This document shows, one piece after another, positions 34,527 through 43,061 of a stretch of DNA of 64,000 bases. This DNA comes from CAAGNP01 sp964611185. GTDB lineage: Bacteria > Bacteroidota > Bacteroidia > Bacteroidales > UBA932. The stretch spans positions 8,029-72,028 of the forward strand of contig CAZSXE010000007.1 in NCBI GenBank assembly GCA_964611185.1. Reading direction: 5' to 3'. Under the pieces are notes generated by a model that saw only the letters and a program-made list of their open reading frames with translations, searched no databases and was not told the DNA's origin. The position numbers and the translations under genes are program-made. Each line of letters begins with the position of its first letter. The first letter of the stretch is position 1.

Positions 34527-35210
34527 TCTCACAATTACAGATGATTCGAGGGTAATCTCTTCAAATGCAATGTCAGGGGCACTGTACCCTTGTGAACTAT
34601 CGCTTACCATCATGGCTTTTGATGACAAAGCATAGTTTCTCGTGCCGTAATTTTGCTCAGAGATAAAGATAGCTTTTCCTATATTTTGATCGATGGCCTC
34701 TGTGAGAAGTATCGCTTTTTCTTTTGCATTTTTTACTGCTTGAACACGAACATCGTTTTTATACTCCTCAATTTTACTGTTCTCCGCTCTGTTTATGGAT
34801 GTTCTCGAAATACCGATAGACTGGAGCATTACAATGACCTCTCCCGCTTTTGCAGCATCTCGAGTCAGGAGCTGATACTCTTTCATCAGTTTAGGGTTAT
34901 TCCCCTTAAGGAAATAGTATTTGAAATTACTTGCCAAATCTTTTATCACCAAATCCTTTTTGGTGTCTATTCCCATTTTCGACAATCCTTCTATCATATT
35001 TTTCTCAATATCGATAATAGATTTGTTCTTGTAATCGTTTTCATTGATTTCAATATCAAGAAATATCCTGTCTGGTGCTATTTTCTTTTCGGCATTGCCC
35101 GTAACTTCAATATAGGGAGTGGTGATATTTTGCTGTCCCGAGACTTTATGAGGCACTGCTGCGAATAATGTTATCGAGAGTGCTGCGATAAATAATGATG
35201 TTCTGTTCAT
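34512..35210 (-). CDS. SIMPL (DUF541) domain protein, exported
   Basis: A 232-residue exported protein: signal peptide to about residue 25 (SGQQ), then a SIMPL/DUF541 domain opening with IEVTGNAEKKIAPDRIFLDIEI and containing the helical VRVQAVKNAKEKAILLTEAI segment near the C-terminal part. Family members form periplasmic ring assemblies in some bacteria; their role is not settled. It lies 26 nt downstream of the glycerate kinase gene and is probably co-transcribed with it. Confidence 0.85.
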   Translation of the reverse strand: MNRTSLFIAALSITLFAAVPHKVSGQQNITTPYIEVTGNAEKKIAPDRIFLDIEINENDYKNKSIIDIEKNMIEGLSKMGIDTKKDLVIKDLASNFKYYFLKGNNPKLMKEYQLLTRDAAKAGEVIVMLQSIGISRTSINRAENSKIEEYKNDVRVQAVKNAKEKAILLTEAIDQNIGKAIFISEQNYGTRNYALSSKAMMVSDSSQGYSAPDIAFEEITLESSVIVRFELK

Positions 35211-35236
35211 AATCGTATGTTATTGTAAATTATCTT

Positions 35237-36340
35237 TTATAACGGAAGGGTGCAAAATAAATGCCACAGGAGCTCTTCTGCATTTTGCATACTTTTATTA
35301 CTATCGGGTTCGATACGGGATAATGCGAAGACCTCTTCAAAACCGGCCTTTTGGTATTCCTTCGGAGATATTTCGTTTTGGCCGCACACTGCAATCAATG
35401 GCTTGCCATATTCTCTGCAAAGCTGAGAGATCCCCCACGGCAGCTTCCCTGAAAGAGATTGGTGGTCAAATTTCCCCTCTCCGGTGATTACCAAGTCCGC
35501 TACCGCAATGTGCTCTCTAAGATGAACCATTTCTGCAAACACTCTCCATCCTTCGCATAGTTTCGCCCCGAGAACACTCTGAAATGCAAAACCCACACCT
35601 CCTGCCGCTCCACCTCCGGGGCGAGCTGCTTCACTTTCCCATTGCCCTCGGGCAACACTACGAGCCCATTTTTTCATTCGCTCTTCGAGCAATTCGAGAC
35701 TGTTCTTCAAAATTTCCGGTGCAATATCGGGAGGGAATTTCTGCGGTGCATAGATGTATGTAGCCCCTTCAGGGCCAATAAGCGGATTGCGAACATCGCA
35801 AGCCACTTCAAAAGAAATTCTACTCGTATCAATAGATTCCATCGCCTGAAGCATCCCCTCTCCTCCGTCGTTGGTGGCACTTCCGCCAATAGCTGTGATA
35901 ACTTTTTTTACGCCGCAGTTTTGAATTGCGAAGCGTATAACCTCCCCCAATCCTCGTGTAGTAAAAGAGATGGGGTCTCTTTCTGATGGAGAAATCAGAG
36001 AAAGTCCGCAAACTTTTGCCATTTCTATGAAAGCAGTGGGGGTTTCTTTGTTGAAAATAATAAATGGAACTTCTATTTTTCCTCCTTTCAGAGATGTGGC
36101 GGGCGCAACCATCTCTTTTACAGGCAGTTTCATATTGCGCAGGGCGCACAAGACCACATCCAAACTTCCCTCTCCTCCGTCCGCCATGGGGTGGAGTATG
36201 ATTTTAGGAATTTTTTCTCCGACTGAGAGGCTCCTTTCAACGATACCTCTCGATATGGCTTCGGCGGCCTTATCGGCAGAGAGACTCCCTTTGAATTTAT
36301 CTATTGCAATTACAATTGTTTTTTGGCCTTTAGCTTCCAT
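35237..36340 (-). CDS. Glycerate kinase (GlxK/GarK type)
   Basis: A 367-residue glycerate kinase of the GlxK/GarK class that phosphorylates glycerate to a phosphoglycerate. Motifs seen: IAIDKFKGSLSADKAAEAI at the N-terminus, HPMADGGEGSLDV, AIGGSATNDGGEGMLQA, RPGGGAAGGVGFA, and VITGEGKFDHQSLSGK. The length is slightly below the usual 380. The ATG at 36338-36340 lies 28 nt from an assembly gap; the promoter region is therefore split between two contigs. Confidence 0.93.
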   Translation of the reverse strand: MEAKGQKTIVIAIDKFKGSLSADKAAEAISRGIVERSLSVGEKIPKIILHPMADGGEGSLDVVLCALRNMKLPVKEMVAPATSLKGGKIEVPFIIFNKETPTAFIEMAKVCGLSLISPSERDPISFTTRGLGEVIRFAIQNCGVKKVITAIGGSATNDGGEGMLQAMESIDTSRISFEVACDVRNPLIGPEGATYIYAPQKFPPDIAPEILKNSLELLEERMKKWARSVARGQWESEAARPGGGAAGGVGFAFQSVLGAKLCEGWRVFAEMVHLREHIAVADLVITGEGKFDHQSLSGKLPWGISQLCREYGKPLIAVCGQNEISPKEYQKAGFEEVFALSRIEPDSNKSMQNAEELLWHLFCTLPL

Positions 36341-36523
36341 TTTTATAAATTTGCAATCTTGTAACAGANNNNNNNNNNNNNNNNNNNNNNNNNNNNNNNN
36401 NNNNNNNNNNNNNNNNNNNNNNNNNNNNNNNNNNNNNNNNNNNNNNNNNNNNNNNNNNNNNNNNNNNNAATTGTTTTTTGGCCTTTAGCTTCCATTTTTA
36501 TAAATTTGCAATCTTGTAACAGA
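36314..36523. other. Assembly gap flanked by identical 55-nt ends
   Basis: 100 Ns fill 36369-36468. The 55 nt before the gap (36314-36368) are identical to the 55 nt after it (36469-36523). This is what results when two contigs that overlap by one 55-mer are joined with Ns instead of merged, so the real sequence probably runs from 36368 directly to 36524. The copy after the gap repeats the first codons of glycerate kinase and is not a second gene start. Confidence 0.9.
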
Positions 36524-36536
36524 TTTTATAAATTTG
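36477..36536 (+). promoter_or_regulatory. Double promoter upstream of the S46 peptidase
   Basis: Two overlapping matches to TTTG-N20-TAnnTTTG: the first is TTTG 36477-36480 with TAAATTTG 36501-36508, the second TTTG 36505-36508 with TAAATTTG 36529-36536. The second arises from the 28-bp duplication, so the end of the first -7 box serves as the -33 box of the second. The ATG is at 36577. Confidence 0.55.
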
Positions 36537-36551
36537 CAATCTTGTAACAGA
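36496..36551 (+). repeat. 28-bp tandem duplication in the S46 peptidase promoter region
   Basis: The 28-nt unit beginning TTTTATAAATTTGCAATCTT and ending GTAACAGA is present twice in perfect copies, 36496-36523 and 36524-36551. The contig to the left of the gap ends exactly at the end of a first copy. Confidence 0.95.
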
Positions 36552-36552
36552 A

Positions 36553-36560
36553 CAAAATTA
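36553..36560 (-). promoter_or_regulatory. Possible -7 element for glycerate kinase
   Basis: Minus-strand TAATTTTG, a TAnnTTTG match. If the gap is closed by merging the overlap, it lies about 60 nt upstream of the glycerate kinase ATG. No -33 TTTG is seen at the right distance, so this is weak. Confidence 0.3.
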
Positions 36561-36576
36561 ATTAAAATATATATTT

Positions 36577-38739
36577 ATGAGAAAGTTTTCCTTATTGATT
36601 ATTTCTTTTTTCATTTTCACTTTACTGCCCGTCAGAGGCGATGAGGGGATGTGGCTTTTACCGCTGCTCGAAAAAATGAACGGAAAAAAAATGGCAGAAA
36701 TGGGTTTTACCCTCTCTGCAGACGATATTTATTCTATTAATCACTCATCTTTGAAGGATGCTATCGTCCATTTCGGCGGTGGCTGTACGGGTGAAATAGT
36801 TTCAAAGAACGGACTATTGTTTACAAATCACCATTGCGGTTACGGAAGCATTCAGAAACTCAGCAGCGTGGAACATAACTACTTGAAAGATGGATATTGG
36901 GCTATGAACCTTAAAGAAGAGCTCCCTGCCGCAGGACTTACCGTCACTTTTTTGGAAAGTTTTACCGATGTGACCAAAGATGTGGAAAAGGCGTTGAAAA
37001 AGGTTAAAAATCCGGAGAAAGCAGATTCTGTGAAAAATGCTTTCTGTGATGAGCTTGTTAAAAATGCCGTGGGAGATGATAAATATCTCAGAGGAGAGGT
37101 GGAGTCTTTTTATGGTGGAAATTCATATTATTTAATAATATATAAGACTTTTAAGGACATCCGTTTTGTGGGAGCTCCCCCCTCTTCTATAGGAAAATTC
37201 GGAGCCGATACCGACAACTGGATGTGGCCCCGTCATACGGGAGATTTCTCTGTTTTCAGAGTTTATGCCGATAAAAACAACAATCCCGCTTCTTATTCTG
37301 AAGATAACATCCCCTACACTCCCAAGCAGTTTTTAAAGATCTCTCTGAGAGGTATTCAAAAGGATGAGCCCGCTATGATAATGGGTTATCCCGGCTCTAC
37401 CAACAGATTTATGACCCGTTCTGAGCTTGTGGAGACTCGTGATATTTCCAATGCTATCAGAATCTATGTTCGCGGAGTGCGTCAGGATATTTTGATGGCA
37501 GATATGGAAGCCGACCCCAAAGTTATGATTCAGTATGCTTCCAAATATTCAGGATCATCCAATGGATGGAAAAAATGGATAGGTATGAATGAGACTTTTG
37601 CCAAACTCGGCGTGGAACAAAGGCGTGCTGACGAAGAGGCGCGTTTTACAGAGTGGGTAAACAAGGGAGGTAAAAAGAGGATTGAAAAATATGGTTCTGC
37701 CCTTGAAAAAATAGACAATGCCGTGGGTAACAGAAAGGATGCTTTATATAATTATATTTACCTTTATGAAAGCATTTTCAGAATAGAATTAAGTGGTATT
37801 GCTTCTCTTGTTCCTTATATAGAAAAATCAATGGATGTTTCAGACTCGATAAAGAATAAAGAGAATCGCGACCTCGTGGAGAGAAATATTGTTCGTCTGT
37901 ATAAGGATTATTCCCCAGCAACAGACAGAAAAGTGGCTAAAGCAATGATCAAATTATATAAGGAGCATGTAGATGCGGCATATCTCCCCTCTTTCTATCA
38001 AACTATTGAGAGCGAATTCGGGGGGAACATTGACAGATATGTAGATTTTGTCTTTGACAATTCGGCATTTATCTCTGAAGAACGCCTCAGAGAGGCAATA
38101 GCTTCTCAGGGGAATGAAGGGGCAAAACCTCTGAACGAAGATCCTGCTTATAAAATTTTTATGGATGCAAGTAATATTATTAACGCCTTTACCCCTGTAC
38201 TTATGGCAGAAAACGGATCATTTACAGAGGGTAAAAAGGAATATATTGCGGGTACGCTTGAGATGAGAAAAGGGGAGGCTATCTATCCTGATGCCAATTC
38301 CACAATGAGACTTACCTACGGTTCGGTACTTCCATATTCTCCTCGCGATGCCGTGTTCTACGATTATCAGACTACTCTTGACGGGGTTATGGAGAAAGAA
38401 GATCCCTCTAACTGGGAATTTGTAGTTCCTGCTAAACTTAAAGAGCTTTGGAAAAATCACGATTTCGGAGAGTATGCCTTGGCAAACGGAAAAATGCCTG
38501 TCGCATTTTTGACTAACAATGATATTACAGGGGGAAACTCCGGCTCTCCCGTTTTGAATGGTCGCGGCGAGCTTATCGGGCTCGCTTTTGATGGCAATTG
38601 GGAGTCTATGAGCAGTGATATTATTTTCGAGCCTCAGCTTCAGAGATGTATTAATGTGGATGTGAGATATGTATTGTTCATTATTGATAAGTTCGGCGGA
38701 GCTGGCTATCTGCTTAATGAAATGGATATAGTTAAATAG
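36577..38739 (+). CDS. S46 family dipeptidyl peptidase, DPP7-like
   Basis: A 720-residue exported serine peptidase (signal peptide about 1-21). The catalytic His is in TNHHCGYGS (His85/His86), Asp223 is in RHTGDFS, and Ser655 is in GGNSGSPV. Residue 673, which separates DPP7 (Gly) from DPP11 (Arg), is Gly in LAFDGNWE, so cleavage after hydrophobic rather than acidic P1 residues is expected. In Porphyromonas-like bacteria such periplasmic enzymes release dipeptides for amino-acid fermentation. It is followed after 7 nt by the Mrp gene and is preceded by a duplicated promoter. Confidence 0.93.
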   Translation: MRKFSLLIISFFIFTLLPVRGDEGMWLLPLLEKMNGKKMAEMGFTLSADDIYSINHSSLKDAIVHFGGGCTGEIVSKNGLLFTNHHCGYGSIQKLSSVEHNYLKDGYWAMNLKEELPAAGLTVTFLESFTDVTKDVEKALKKVKNPEKADSVKNAFCDELVKNAVGDDKYLRGEVESFYGGNSYYLIIYKTFKDIRFVGAPPSSIGKFGADTDNWMWPRHTGDFSVFRVYADKNNNPASYSEDNIPYTPKQFLKISLRGIQKDEPAMIMGYPGSTNRFMTRSELVETRDISNAIRIYVRGVRQDILMADMEADPKVMIQYASKYSGSSNGWKKWIGMNETFAKLGVEQRRADEEARFTEWVNKGGKKRIEKYGSALEKIDNAVGNRKDALYNYIYLYESIFRIELSGIASLVPYIEKSMDVSDSIKNKENRDLVERNIVRLYKDYSPATDRKVAKAMIKLYKEHVDAAYLPSFYQTIESEFGGNIDRYVDFVFDNSAFISEERLREAIASQGNEGAKPLNEDPAYKIFMDASNIINAFTPVLMAENGSFTEGKKEYIAGTLEMRKGEAIYPDANSTMRLTYGSVLPYSPRDAVFYDYQTTLDGVMEKEDPSNWEFVVPAKLKELWKNHDFGEYALANGKMPVAFLTNNDITGGNSGSPVLNGRGELIGLAFDGNWESMSSDIIFEPQLQRCINVDVRYVLFIIDKFGGAGYLLNEMDIVK

Positions 38740-38746
38740 TATAATT

Positions 38747-39784
38747 ATGGATATTAAAAATATAGAAACGCTCCTTTCGGGGATAATTCACCCTGCATAC
38801 GAAAAAGATATTGTCTCTTTAGGAATAGTGGAAGATGTCAGGGTGGAGGAGGGTCGCATAAGGTTTCGTCTTGTAACTCCTGTGCCGGATCCTCTCATCG
38901 CTTCGATAAAAAAGCAGTGCGAAGAGGTGCTGACTGCTGCATATCCGGAGGCGAAACTCTCTATTATTGAACTTGTTCGAGAGAAAAAAACTCCTAAAAA
39001 GCTCGAACTCGGACAGGAGCAGCTGGAGCATGTCGGGAAAATTATTGCGGTAGCTTCGGGAAAAGGGGGGGTAGGTAAATCTACCGTGGCGGTCAATCTT
39101 GCCATTGCGCTTGCGCGGCAGGGATACCGTGTGGGACTTGCAGATGCCGATGTCTATGGTCCGTCTGTTCCTAAAATGACCGGAACTGAAGGGACGCAGC
39201 CTGATGTGGAGCCGGGAAGTGAGGAAACAGGAGGAATAGATCTTATCCTTCCTGTGGAGAAATATGGGGTTAAGTGGATGTCTATCGGCTATTTTGCTGC
39301 GCCGGAGCAGGCTCTGATATGGAGAGGGCCCATGGCTTGTAATGCACTTAAACAGATAGTTATGCAGGTGAAATGGGGTGAGCTTGATTATCTGCTTATC
39401 GACCTACCTCCGGGGACAGGGGATATTCACATCTCTTTAGTGCACGATATTCCCCTTTTCGGAGCAATAATAGTAAGTACTCCCCAAGATGTCGCTCTTG
39501 CCGATGTTCTGAAGGGTGTAAATATGTTTAGAAACAAAGATATTAATGTTCCTATTCTCGGTCTTGTGGAGAATATGTCGTGGTTTACCCCCGCTGAGCT
39601 GCCAGATAACAAATATTATATTTTCGGCAAGGAAGGTGGACTGAAAATGGCTGAAAAGCTCAATATCAAGTTATTGGCTCAGATTCCCATTTGTATGTCC
39701 ATCAGAGAGGGGGGGGACAAAGGGCGTCCTTCTACAGAATCGGAGTGGGATATCTTGGCAGACAAGATATCAAATACGGAATAG
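38747..39784 (+). CDS. Mrp/NBP35-family Fe-S cluster carrier ATPase
   Basis: A 345-residue ParA-like P-loop ATPase. An N-terminal MIP18/DUF59 domain (about 1-80) is followed by the deviant Walker A GKGGVGKSTVAVNLA near residue 107 and the LIDLPPGTGD switch motif. Family members carry and deliver Fe-S clusters. The CxxC pair that usually follows ENMS is missing: the segment reads ENMSWFTPAELPDNKYYIFG, as I recall for other Bacteroidota Mrp proteins. It ends directly at the second assembly gap region but has its own stop codon and seems complete. Confidence 0.9.
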   Translation: MDIKNIETLLSGIIHPAYEKDIVSLGIVEDVRVEEGRIRFRLVTPVPDPLIASIKKQCEEVLTAAYPEAKLSIIELVREKKTPKKLELGQEQLEHVGKIIAVASGKGGVGKSTVAVNLAIALARQGYRVGLADADVYGPSVPKMTGTEGTQPDVEPGSEETGGIDLILPVEKYGVKWMSIGYFAAPEQALIWRGPMACNALKQIVMQVKWGELDYLLIDLPPGTGDIHISLVHDIPLFGAIIVSTPQDVALADVLKGVNMFRNKDINVPILGLVENMSWFTPAELPDNKYYIFGKEGGLKMAEKLNIKLLAQIPICMSIREGGDKGRPSTESEWDILADKISNTE

Positions 39785-39994
39785 ATGATTTTCAGCGTTT
39801 GATGGGGATGACTCCTACTCAACTTCTTAAAGAAAAATCNNNNNNNNNNNNNNNNNNNNNNNNNNNNNNNNNNNNNNNNNNNNNNNNNNNNNNNNNNNNN
39901 NNNNNNNNNNNNNNNNNNNNNNNNNNNNNNNNNNNNNNNATGATTTTCAGCGTTTGATGGGGATGACTCCTACTCAACTTCTTAAAGAAAAATC
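39785..39994. other. Assembly gap flanked by identical 55-nt ends
   Basis: 100 Ns fill 39840-39939. The flanks 39785-39839 and 39940-39994 are identical over 55 nt, the same overlap length as at the other gap. The two contigs probably abut, with 39839 followed directly by 39995, and no sequence missing. Confidence 0.9.
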
Positions 39995-40010
39995 GCTCAC
40001 CAAGGGGTAG
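39942..40010 (+). pseudogene. Possible short C-terminal remnant (AraC-like tail)
   Basis: After the Mrp stop a different frame reads DFQRLMGMTPTQLLKEKSLT and closes with TAG at 40008-40010. The FxRxxGMTPTQ pattern resembles the end of AraC-type DNA-binding domains, but only 22 codons are clear, with no start codon. It sits on the 55-nt assembly overlap, so the same sequence may occur elsewhere in the genome. Low confidence. Confidence 0.25.
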
Positions 40011-40026
40011 GAAACTTGCTGTTTTA

Positions 40027-43000
40027 ATGAAACTTAAATTTATTAAAAAGATGAGAAAATTATTTTTATTACTGTTTTTGTTATTTTCGACATCACTTAT
40101 TAACGGACAGAAAATATATAAATATGATAATTCTGAAGTTAAGCTCATCTTTTTTGATAAAAACATCTCTCAGTATGTTCCTCATCTGATAAATGAATAT
40201 ACTTTGGGTATGGCTCGACATAATCAATTGTGGAATATGCCCCCTTTTGATACATTGGGATTGTATAAACCTCAGCAGTCTTATATGTATCTCACCGACT
40301 GGAATGATGATGGCAACGGCGGAGTAAGTCCCATACCTAATAATCTGATAATGATAGGTATGGCCCCTCTTAACAACACTTATGATATCTATCCCTCTGT
40401 GGAGAGATACCGTCATCTTTTCAGCCATGAGCTTACTCATGTCATGATGACGGACAAGTTTACCGATAAGGATAACAGATGGAGAAGGTTTTTCGGTGCT
40501 AAGATTCCGACCGATTCAAACTCCCCTTTTACCGTTTTTTGGAGTTATTTTTCTACTCCGAGGTGGTATGCTCCAAGGTGGTATCAGGAAGGAATAGCCT
40601 GCTTTATGGAGACTTGGATGGATGGTGGCGTGGGGAGAGGATTGGGTACTTATGACGAGATGTACTTCAGGACAGAGGTCAATAGCGATAAAGGGCTATA
40701 TTCAGCTGTGGGGTTGGAGACCGAAGGGACTTCTGCCGATTTTCAAGTGGGGGCTACTTCGTATCTTTACGGAACTCGTTTTACGAACTACCTCGCTTAC
40801 AGATATGGTACTGACTCGCTGGTCAGATATTATAATCGAACCTCTGACAGTAAAAGGTTTTTCGGAGCGCAGTTCAGGAATATTTACGGGAGGAGTGTCA
40901 ATGCCCTTTGGGATGAATGGCGAGAGTTTGAAAAAGAGCATCAGAAAAAGAATTTGGATGCCATTACGGCATATCCCCTTACCGAGCTTACTCCTCTTTA
41001 TAAAAAGGCTCTGGGCTCTGTCGGCAAGCCTATATACGATTCTCTGAAAGACAGACTTTATATGGCTGTTAATTATAAAGGCAGATTTGCTCATGTCTCA
41101 TATATTGATTTAAAAACCGGCAGGGAAAAAAGACTCAGGAATATTGATGGTCCGATGCTTTACAGAAGCACATATATTGCTTTAGATAGAAAAAACAATC
41201 GCCTTTTATACACCATTCACAATTCCAATTTCAGAGGGATAGAGGTGATTGATGCCGATTCGGGGAAACATCTCAAGCGTATAGAACTTCAGAGAGTCTC
41301 CGAGTTAGTTTACGATAACAAACACGATGTCCTTTATGGAATAATGTCCAATGCCGGTGTTAACCATATAGTCCGATATGATAAAAACATCGAAAACAGA
41401 GAGATCCTTTGTTCTTTCAATTTCGGGCAGGTTATCTCCGATCTCGCTATTTCTGATGATTGTGAAAACTTGCTAACTGTGATGGCAAAGCCTGACGGAA
41501 ACCAAACCATCATCCGTCTGAACATAAAAAATCTGGAGAACGCAGATTTCAAAAAAGAAGAGGTTATGGAAATTGAGAATGTGAATCTCATAAATGTCAC
41601 ATACGCTCAGAACGACTCTTTGATTATATGTTCTTCCAATTATACAGGGGTTCAAAACCTCTGGTCCATTGACCCCGAGAGCGGCGATATGCATCTTCTC
41701 ACTAATGTAGAGACAGGTATTTTCGCACCTGTGCAATATACCTCCGACACCCTTATCGCACTCTCCTATCAGAGCGACGGCTTTATCCCTGTCAAGCTGA
41801 AGTATCAGAATGTTGATAATGCAAACAGCATTGAACTTTTAGGTCAAAAAGTATTTGATAAAAATCCCAATCTTGAACATATCTACGAACTTAGAGAGGA
41901 GCCGAAAGTGGAGTTTAAAGATGTTTATAATAATATTGAGAGTTACAACTCTTTTAAAGAGCTGCGGTTTGCAGGGGCTTTTCCCGAACTCACAGGGTAC
42001 AAAGATCCTCTCGCATTTAACAATGTAATCCCCGTACTAAGTTATCGTTTTCTTTTTCAAGATCCTGTGGGGATAAATTCTATTAAATTCGATATAGGCA
42101 TCTCTCCATGGAGCAATAATCCGTGGAAAGAGAGGTTTCACGCCTCTCTCTCATGGAGGCTATGGAGCTGGGAGCTTAATGCTTCTTATAATAAAACCAA
42201 TTTTTATGATCTGGTAGGTCCACTTAGAAGAAGTCGCGCCGGATACCATATAGGCCTCTCTTACAGCAGAACTAACTCTTTATTCACCCCTTTTATTTGG
42301 GATTGGTCAGTGGGTGTCAACACTTACGGGATGATGGATGCTCTTCCTCTTTTTCAAGAGATAAAAAGCCCTGTGACACAGATGCAGACTGCTTCAGCCC
42401 AAATAGGTATCTCCAAGATGCGCACTTCGTTGGGGGGTGTGGTCCCTGAATCGGGGTACTCATTGCGCTTGAGCGCATATTCATATTTTGCAGCTCTTGA
42501 TGGGAAATATAATGCATTTCCTTCTCTATTGCTGCAAGCGGACAAAGGATTCTTATTGCCCGTAGGGAGAAATAATGCACTTTGGATTCGTTCGGCCCTC
42601 GGCCAATCTTTCGGCTCCTCTTCTTCCCCTTTCGGCAATGATTATTTCGGCGGATTCAGGAATAATTATGTGGACAACGAGAGTGTTCTGCGTTATAGGG
42701 AGGTTAATGCTATGCCGGGGGCGAAGATAGATCAGATTCCATCGCATTGCTTTGCCAAATTCACCGCAGAGGTAGCTTTTACCCCTATCAGATTTAAAAA
42801 CATAGGAGCACCGGGGTTCTACCCTACGCACGCCTTGTTTACTGTTTTCTCTTCAGATTTGATAGCTAATCCATGGGGATCTGAGAGTTTTAAAAATTAC
42901 ACAAATGTGGGGGCTCAGTTTAATATTGAGGTAGTACTCTTTAGCTATCTGAAGACCACTTGGTCGGTCGGTTATGCCCACATATTCGGCCCATCCGGAA

Positions 43001-43041
43001 TGAACAGCGGGGAGTGGATGGTATCGCTTAAAATATTATAG
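40027..43041 (+). CDS. Large exported gluzincin-like metalloprotease with propeller and barrel-like regions
   Basis: A 1004-residue exported protein. A second start at 40051 (MRKLFLLLFLLF) would give a more standard signal peptide. The HELTH zinc motif (His134-Glu135, His138) is followed about 50 residues later by PRWYQEGIACFME, whose Glu is a candidate third ligand; this is the layout of Peptidase_MA-like gluzincins. Residues about 330-620 look like a TolB-type beta-propeller of short blade repeats (LYMAVNYKG, LLYTIHN). The last 330 residues are aromatic-rich alternating strands, as in an outer-membrane barrel. It is probably a surface-anchored protease; its substrate is unknown. Confidence 0.75.
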   Translation: MKLKFIKKMRKLFLLLFLLFSTSLINGQKIYKYDNSEVKLIFFDKNISQYVPHLINEYTLGMARHNQLWNMPPFDTLGLYKPQQSYMYLTDWNDDGNGGVSPIPNNLIMIGMAPLNNTYDIYPSVERYRHLFSHELTHVMMTDKFTDKDNRWRRFFGAKIPTDSNSPFTVFWSYFSTPRWYAPRWYQEGIACFMETWMDGGVGRGLGTYDEMYFRTEVNSDKGLYSAVGLETEGTSADFQVGATSYLYGTRFTNYLAYRYGTDSLVRYYNRTSDSKRFFGAQFRNIYGRSVNALWDEWREFEKEHQKKNLDAITAYPLTELTPLYKKALGSVGKPIYDSLKDRLYMAVNYKGRFAHVSYIDLKTGREKRLRNIDGPMLYRSTYIALDRKNNRLLYTIHNSNFRGIEVIDADSGKHLKRIELQRVSELVYDNKHDVLYGIMSNAGVNHIVRYDKNIENREILCSFNFGQVISDLAISDDCENLLTVMAKPDGNQTIIRLNIKNLENADFKKEEVMEIENVNLINVTYAQNDSLIICSSNYTGVQNLWSIDPESGDMHLLTNVETGIFAPVQYTSDTLIALSYQSDGFIPVKLKYQNVDNANSIELLGQKVFDKNPNLEHIYELREEPKVEFKDVYNNIESYNSFKELRFAGAFPELTGYKDPLAFNNVIPVLSYRFLFQDPVGINSIKFDIGISPWSNNPWKERFHASLSWRLWSWELNASYNKTNFYDLVGPLRRSRAGYHIGLSYSRTNSLFTPFIWDWSVGVNTYGMMDALPLFQEIKSPVTQMQTASAQIGISKMRTSLGGVVPESGYSLRLSAYSYFAALDGKYNAFPSLLLQADKGFLLPVGRNNALWIRSALGQSFGSSSSPFGNDYFGGFRNNYVDNESVLRYREVNAMPGAKIDQIPSHCFAKFTAEVAFTPIRFKNIGAPGFYPTHALFTVFSSDLIANPWGSESFKNYTNVGAQFNIEVVLFSYLKTTWSVGYAHIFGPSGMNSGEWMVSLKIL

Positions 43042-43061
43042 ACTCTGAATCCAGCCCTATC

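Noticed and set aside
36469..36495. Second copy of a glycerate kinase start
   Set aside because: It is the artificial repeat of the 55-nt contig overlap after the gap, not a real gene.
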